Shown one piece after another: positions 6,988-10,645 of a stretch of DNA of 10,645 nucleotides. The notes beneath the pieces were generated by a model. It did no database searches and was not told the origin of the DNA. It worked only from the letters and a program-made list of their open reading frames with translations. Where the stretch lies: contig JABFSY010000524.1 of the NCBI GenBank assembly GCA_013140395.1, forward strand, positions 1-10,645, in the 5' to 3' direction. The position numbers and the translations under genes were made by a program. The DNA is from Cyclobacteriaceae bacterium. GTDB taxonomy: Bacteria > Bacteroidota > Bacteroidia > Cytophagales > Cyclobacteriaceae. Numbering within the stretch: position 1 is the stretch's first letter; the number at the start of each line of letters is the position of its first letter.

Positions 6988-8478
6988 TTAATTATCAGAT
7001 GAGCGAACGCGAAACGTGTAACCTAAAAGTAATCCATAGGAGAAGAACTCAGCGGTAGTATTCACTTTTTGCCCGAGTAGAAAAGTTTGCTCAGTTGGAT
7101 TTTCAAAATTGGCAAATTGCTTGATAGCTCCCTTATCGGCCCAACTGAAGTTAATGCCAATGCTCAAATCTTTTCGCTCCCTTTTAAACGTTCCACCGAT
7201 CACCACGTGGTACATATTCCAGGATGAAACATCCAGATTGAGCGGGTTGTTATTTACGGTCTTTTTATTTCTGTCAGTAATGCGGTCGTCAAAAACCCGG
7301 TCGTAAAATGAGTTATTAGTGCGAAAGCCGGTGCTAATGTTTATCTTATCATTCAGTGCATGCTCAACACCAATGGCAAAATTAGTTACCGATTTATTAG
7401 AAGCATTCAGTTCTAAAAATTTTTGACTGTCAATCACAGCTGTTGTTGGCCGTTTAAACGGATCACCGACAGGCGACATGATATTATACAACGAAATGTT
7501 GTCAAACCATTCGGCAGATGCAGCAATTGTGGTGTGTTGCGACTTAAATGCAATTCCGGCAGCGATGGAAAGCGGACTTTTGTAAGTTGTACTTAATTTG
7601 GTTTGGCGATCATTCACAGCCACGTTGGTGCCAACACGCGCTTTTGTAACATCGGGCTGAATATTTAGGTTGTTCGCGACTACGTCTCGGGCAATAGTTC
7701 CGCTACCTGTGATGTTGACACTTGGAAAGTTGACTGCAACACCGGCTGTCCAATTTCCTGAAGCATACGCCAAGCCAAGTTTAGGGGCATATCGTAAATT
7801 GGAATAGTCTACGTTTTGCGATTCACTTGTGCTAACCAAGGAGGCTAATGCATTGTTCAATATCATTCGACTCAACTCATTCTTGGCATAATTGTGAGAA
7901 CGGAGGGTAAATTGGCTGGTCAAGCCTATCGACCAATGATCATTTATTTTGAAGGCCACAGCAAATGCGCCTTGATTTTCTGACAAGCGGGTGTTGATTG
8001 AAAACTGCCCCACATATTCTTCCGAGCCAGGGCTTTGAGGGACGCCATTATTTAGTTGTTGATCAATGTCCTTTAAACCTTCTTCTCGGGCAGAAGCTTT
8101 GAACGTAAATTCAGTTGGAACAATGATCGCATATCCCAACGTCCAACGTGATGGCCTTTTCTTTCGAATCAGTCCGGAAACCGTTACAGGAACTGCTGAG
8201 AATTGATTGCTGGTAACATCCTGGCCTGGGCCAGCTCCGTCCTTCACCGTGATATTCACCACCTGATACACATTTGAGTTGATTGAAATAGACGTACTTT
8301 TTACCAGACTAAGCAATGCAGGATTATAAATAACTGAACTGTTGTCTTCCAATCCACCGATGGCCGGACCTCCCAATAATACAGCCCGAGTTCCATACCG
8401 ATATGTCCAATAATGTGTGTCTTGCGAAAAAGATTGTACAAAAATGAACAGTATGAAGAGTGTTATCGCGAACCTCAT
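6988..8478 (-). CDS. Outer-membrane beta-barrel protein, OmpP1/FadL-like
   Basis: A 496-residue protein from ATG at 8478. The frame extends upstream to a TTG at 8523, but the ATG places a clean signal peptide, MRFAITLFILFIFVQSFSQ, at the very N-terminus, with likely cleavage near residues 18-19. The mature start contains GTRAVLLGGPAIGGLEDNSSVIYNPALLSL, similar to the N-terminal glycine/NPA region of FadL/OmpP1 transporters. The rest is alternating-hydrophobicity strands with aromatic and Gly/Asn/Ser-rich turns (for example WSIGLTSQFTLRSH, NWTAGVAVNFPSVNITGSG, ISTGFRTNNSFYD, EFFSYGLLLGYTFRVR), as expected for a barrel of more than ten strands. It probably sits in the outer membrane and may pass hydrophobic compounds; the substrate is unknown and the FadL relationship is moderate. 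It ends ...GYTFRVRSSDN, without a terminal aromatic residue. I find no convincing promoter. Confidence 0.75.
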   Translation of the reverse strand: MRFAITLFILFIFVQSFSQDTHYWTYRYGTRAVLLGGPAIGGLEDNSSVIYNPALLSLVKSTSISINSNVYQVVNITVKDGAGPGQDVTSNQFSAVPVTVSGLIRKKRPSRWTLGYAIIVPTEFTFKASAREEGLKDIDQQLNNGVPQSPGSEEYVGQFSINTRLSENQGAFAVAFKINDHWSIGLTSQFTLRSHNYAKNELSRMILNNALASLVSTSESQNVDYSNLRYAPKLGLAYASGNWTAGVAVNFPSVNITGSGTIARDVVANNLNIQPDVTKARVGTNVAVNDRQTKLSTTYKSPLSIAAGIAFKSQHTTIAASAEWFDNISLYNIMSPVGDPFKRPTTAVIDSQKFLELNASNKSVTNFAIGVEHALNDKINISTGFRTNNSFYDRVFDDRITDRNKKTVNNNPLNLDVSSWNMYHVVIGGTFKRERKDLSIGINFSWADKGAIKQFANFENPTEQTFLLGQKVNTTAEFFSYGLLLGYTFRVRSSDN

Positions 8479-8556
8479 TATTTCTGAAAAATTATTTATC
8501 CACTCAATATACCTTAAAATCAAGGTTTTTAAAATATTTTCAAGTTTTTAGGGGTG

Positions 8557-8580
8557 GTACTTGGCCATACCCAGTACTTG
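8557..8580 (+). promoter_or_regulatory. Paired GTACTTG direct repeats upstream of the PadR gene (possible operator)
   Basis: GTACTTG occurs at 8557-8563 and again at 8574-8580, 17 bases apart, about 40-60 bases before the PadR start and in the expected promoter region. A TTG in the first copy (8561-8563) and TATAAGTTG at 8586-8594 resemble a degraded -33/-7 pair. PadR regulators commonly bind their own promoters, so this could be an operator. No clean dyad is seen, so support is weak. Confidence 0.3.
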
Positions 8581-8618
8581 TGGCGTATAAGTTGCCTAAT
8601 AGATGAAAAAAGTGCTGT

Positions 8619-8963
8619 ATGAACTTAGAGAACACACAAATACAAATGCGCAAAGGGATATTGGAGTTCTGCATCCTCCACATTATATCGCGAGGCGAAG
8701 TATATGCTTCCAACATGTTGGATGAGCTAACTTCGGCAAAAATGATTGTCGTGGAGGGTACTCTGTATCCATTGTTGACGCGATTAAAAAATGCTGGTCT
8801 ACTGGAATACAAATGGGTGGAGTCAAAGGAGGGTCCACCACGCAAGTATTACAGACTTACGTCCGATGGAACACTATTTTTAGAAGGGCTAACCGCTACT
8901 TGGGACGATTTGGTGCGTTCGACTGAAGCCGTTCGAAATCGACAAGAAGCAGTAGGAAAATGA
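8619..8963 (+). CDS. PadR-family transcriptional regulator
   Basis: A 114-residue protein matching the minimal PadR family (subfamily 2 size). QMRKGILEFCILHIISRGEVYASNMLDEL (9-37) forms the first helices of the winged helix. VVEGTLYPLLTRLKNAGLLEYKW (44-66) holds the recognition helix with the family hallmark GTLYPLL.RL...GLL. SKEGPPRKYYRLTSDG (69-84) is the wing, followed by a C-terminal dimerisation helix. Members repress their targets until a ligand or stress releases them, and usually regulate themselves and an adjacent membrane protein gene. The next gene, on the same strand 66 bases downstream, encodes a PspC-domain membrane protein; this PadR-PspC pairing recurs in Bacteroidota as far as I recall. 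The ATG at 8619 gives the standard family N-terminus. The inducing signal is not visible from sequence. Confidence 0.92.
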   Translation: MNLENTQIQMRKGILEFCILHIISRGEVYASNMLDELTSAKMIVVEGTLYPLLTRLKNAGLLEYKWVESKEGPPRKYYRLTSDGTLFLEGLTATWDDLVRSTEAVRNRQEAVGK

Positions 8964-9029
8964 TGATATCTAAAAGACGTAAAATGCAACCCAAATACAC
9001 TCAGACACTCGATCCTCAAATCAATTAGT

Positions 9030-10562
9030 ATGAAAAAGAACATTAGCATCAACATCAGCGGCATCATCTTTCACATTGAAGAAGATGGGTATGAATCGCT
9101 TCGAAAATACCTGGACTCTATCAACCGCTATTTTGGCTCGTTTGAAGACAGCAGCGAAATTTTGTCGGACATAGAAAGCCGTATTGCTGAAATTTTTCTT
9201 TCGCGCCTGAATGAAGGAAAGCAGGTTATTACTCTCGAAGATGTAAACAGCCTCATCGCAACGATGGGCAATGTTAACGATTTTAAAGCCGCTGAAGAAC
9301 AGGAGATCGGAGACGAGGCACCCAAAGCCGAGCATAGCCGCCAGGAATCCAAGGCTCGCCAGTCTGCAGCTGATAACGCTCACAAGAAACTATTTCGTGA
9401 TGAAAAACGAAAAATATTGGGCGGAGTGTGTGCCGGTCTGGGCCACTATTTCAGTATTGACCCTGTGTGGCCACGTGTTCTGTTTGCCTTGCTGGTGTTA
9501 GGCAGTTATGGTGGTTTGTTTTTAGCCTATATAATTTTATGGATAGTCATTCCTAATTCAAACGATCTACCCGATGATGCAAACATTAAAAAGATGTATC
9601 GCGATCCCGAGAAAAAAGTGTTAGGAGGAGTCGCGAGCGGAGTCGCAGCATTCTTCGGAGTTGACGTGACCGTTATTCGTGTGCTATTTATCGTGTTTGC
9701 CTTTGTGGGCGGGCTGGGTCTGCTTCTCTACATTATCCTTTGGATCGCATTACCAGAGGCCAATAGCATTACAGAAAAAATGGAAATGCAAGGGGAACCC
9801 GTGACGTTATCTAATATTGAATCAACTGTAAAGAAAAGTTTAAACGAAAAAGAAGAGGAGGAAAGCACCCTTGCGAAGATCGTTTTGTTTCCCTTTCGGT
9901 TGATTGCTACGTTCATCACTGCGCTGGGCAAGATTTTGGGCCCTCTTGTAAAAGTATTAGTAGAGTTTATTCGTGTCGTCTTCGGACTCGCAATCTTTTT
10001 TATTGGGTTAGCGCTGCTTATCAGCATCGTTATAACAGGTGGAATTTTGTTAGGCTTTTTCACCACCGCTATTCTACCCGACTATTGGGGCGGGGGTGAA
10101 ATACAAGGCTTAAGCTTGCCTACCGAAGCAATTAGAAACACATTTCCAGTTTGGAGCATGGTGGCTGCGTTTACAGTTGTCTTGATCCCAAGCTTAGCCA
10201 TATTACTTTCAGGGAGTTCCATCCTAGCGAAACGTTCCCTTGTAAATCAACCCGTGAGTTGGGTAATGCTGGGACTTTTTGTGACGAGCATACTAGTCTT
10301 GAGTTTCACCGTTCCGAAAATGGTCTACTCATTTAAAGAGGAAGGTGAATACAAAACGGAAAAGACATTCGCGCTCAATGGAAAGACTCCCATTTTAAAA
10401 CTCAACGAAGTCGGAATGGACAACTACAATGTCACCGAATTAAATTTGAAGGGCTATGAAGGTTCCGAATTAAAGTTAGTGCAGCGATTTAAATCACAAG
10501 GTTTCTCACGAAAAAATGGTGCGGTGCGGAGAATGCACAAATGGTCACCTACGCTGTGTTAG
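9030..10562 (+). CDS. PspC-domain membrane protein with two PspC repeats; frame broken near 10520
   Basis: The open frame codes 510 residues. Residues 1-90 form a cytosolic-looking domain (ISINISGIIFHIEEDGYESL) found at the N-terminus of Bacteroidota PspC proteins. Two PspC domains follow: KKLFRDEKRKILGGVCAGLG... to YIILWIVIP (119-175) and KKMYRDPEKKVLGGVASGV... to YIILWIALP (187-242). Next come an acidic linker NEKEEEE (272-278) and further membrane segments near 309-348, 373-395 and 406-428. A soluble C-terminal part then starts near 435. PspC domains belong to the phage-shock envelope-stress response; with PadR upstream, a role in membrane stress is likely. The last 14 or so codons (GAVRRMHKWSPTLC) are out of character. 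From 10526 a different frame continues the expected domain to the window edge, so the stop at 10560-10562 is probably the product of a frameshift. The true gene is longer than this entry and incomplete here. Confidence 0.85.
   Translation: MKKNISINISGIIFHIEEDGYESLRKYLDSINRYFGSFEDSSEILSDIESRIAEIFLSRLNEGKQVITLEDVNSLIATMGNVNDFKAAEEQEIGDEAPKAEHSRQESKARQSAADNAHKKLFRDEKRKILGGVCAGLGHYFSIDPVWPRVLFALLVLGSYGGLFLAYIILWIVIPNSNDLPDDANIKKMYRDPEKKVLGGVASGVAAFFGVDVTVIRVLFIVFAFVGGLGLLLYIILWIALPEANSITEKMEMQGEPVTLSNIESTVKKSLNEKEEEESTLAKIVLFPFRLIATFITALGKILGPLVKVLVEFIRVVFGLAIFFIGLALLISIVITGGILLGFFTTAILPDYWGGGEIQGLSLPTEAIRNTFPVWSMVAAFTVVLIPSLAILLSGSSILAKRSLVNQPVSWVMLGLFVTSILVLSFTVPKMVYSFKEEGEYKTEKTFALNGKTPILKLNEVGMDNYNVTELNLKGYEGSELKLVQRFKSQGFSRKNGAVRRMHKWSPTLC
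10518..10527 (+). repeat. Exact 5-bp tandem duplication GGTGC x2 at the frameshift site
   Basis: GGTGC at 10518-10522 is repeated at 10523-10527 and is followed by GG, giving 2.4 copies. Removing one copy rejoins the upstream frame (..SRKNG) to the downstream frame (AENAQMVTYAV..) with no odd residues between, which makes this duplication the simplest cause of the frame break. Confidence 0.7.
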
Positions 10563-10645
10563 AACAAGATAGCACACTGCTGTTCGACTCAAATATCTCA
10601 TTCAAGAAGGATGCGAAGTTTCGTGCACAGCGATTGGAGATGGAT
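10526..10645 (+). pseudogene. Out-of-frame continuation of the PspC-domain gene, truncated by window edge
   Basis: Forty codons without a stop, in the frame two bases ahead of the upstream PspC frame. They read AENAQMVTYAVLEQDSTLLF and then DSNISFKKDAKFRAQRLEMD. This looks like the soluble C-terminal adhesin-like domain that follows PspC segments in Bacteroidota (the pattern FDSNxxFKxxAKFRxQxLxM, then a strand). No start codon or ribosome site would make it a separate gene, and it overlaps the last codons of the broken frame. It is best read as the rest of the same gene, separated by a real frameshift mutation, a slipped-strand variant or a sequencing error. Confidence 0.7.

Noticed and set aside
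8511..8526. Inverted repeat ACCTT-AAAATC-AAGGT followed by T-rich sequence
   Set aside because: The arms are only 5 bp and mostly A/T-flanked, and it sits upstream of both divergent genes where a terminator is not expected. It is probably chance.
8540..8845. A minus-strand open frame of 101 residues opposite the PadR gene
   Set aside because: It overlaps a full-length PadR protein with intact family motifs and has no recognisable features of its own.
10511..10516. A run of six A bases as the site of the frameshift
   Set aside because: Adding one A would also restore the frame but inserts the residues KWCG. Removing one GGTGC copy gives a shorter, more natural join, so the duplication is preferred. 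Reads would settle it.

Overview
The window looks like chromosomal DNA of a Bacteroidota bacterium, most likely of the Cytophagia. Three things point there. Two upstream regions carry the Bacteroidota-type promoter (TTG or TTTG, about 20 bp, then TAnnTTTG). Shine-Dalgarno sequences are absent or weak. Several proteins are typical of the phylum: a stand-alone LuxE-like acyltransferase, a one-chain E1 alpha-beta dehydrogenase, a short AMP nucleosidase, an orphan HsdR N-terminal domain protein and a double-PspC membrane protein. The order-level placement is inference.

Layout: (1) 1-705, minus: a LuxE/PaaK-like acyltransferase that runs off the left edge. (2) 715-1485, plus: a small lipoprotein with a DGDGD motif, divergent from (1). 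(3) 1490-3892, minus: the fused E1 (alpha plus beta) of a 2-oxoacid dehydrogenase complex, with a well-formed promoter at 3912-3943. (4) 3982-4341, minus: a gamma-glutamylcyclotransferase-fold protein. (5) 4538-5653, plus: alanine dehydrogenase with its own promoter, followed by a strong hairpin. (6) 5728-6171, minus: a stand-alone PD-(D/E)xK domain related to the HsdR N-terminus. (7) 6214-6984, plus: AMP nucleosidase, divergent from (6). (8) 6988-8478, minus: an outer-membrane beta-barrel protein. (9) 8619-8963, plus: a PadR-family repressor. (10) 9030 onward, plus: a PspC-domain membrane protein that is frameshifted near 10520 and runs off the right edge.

The content is mostly housekeeping: central carbon and amino-acid metabolism (E1, alanine dehydrogenase), purine salvage or turnover (AMP nucleosidase) and envelope functions (lipoprotein, barrel protein, PspC). 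PadR and PspC form the clearest functional pair, probably an auto-regulated envelope-stress operon. Genes are tightly packed. Two convergent pairs leave only 4 and 3 bases between stop codons, and two divergent pairs leave about 9 and 42 bases between starts.

I see no mobile element, CRISPR array, RNA gene or convincing new multi-gene system. The most notable signal is an exact 5-bp tandem duplication (GGTGC twice, 10518-10527) in the PspC gene. Removing one copy restores a continuous reading frame to the end of the window.
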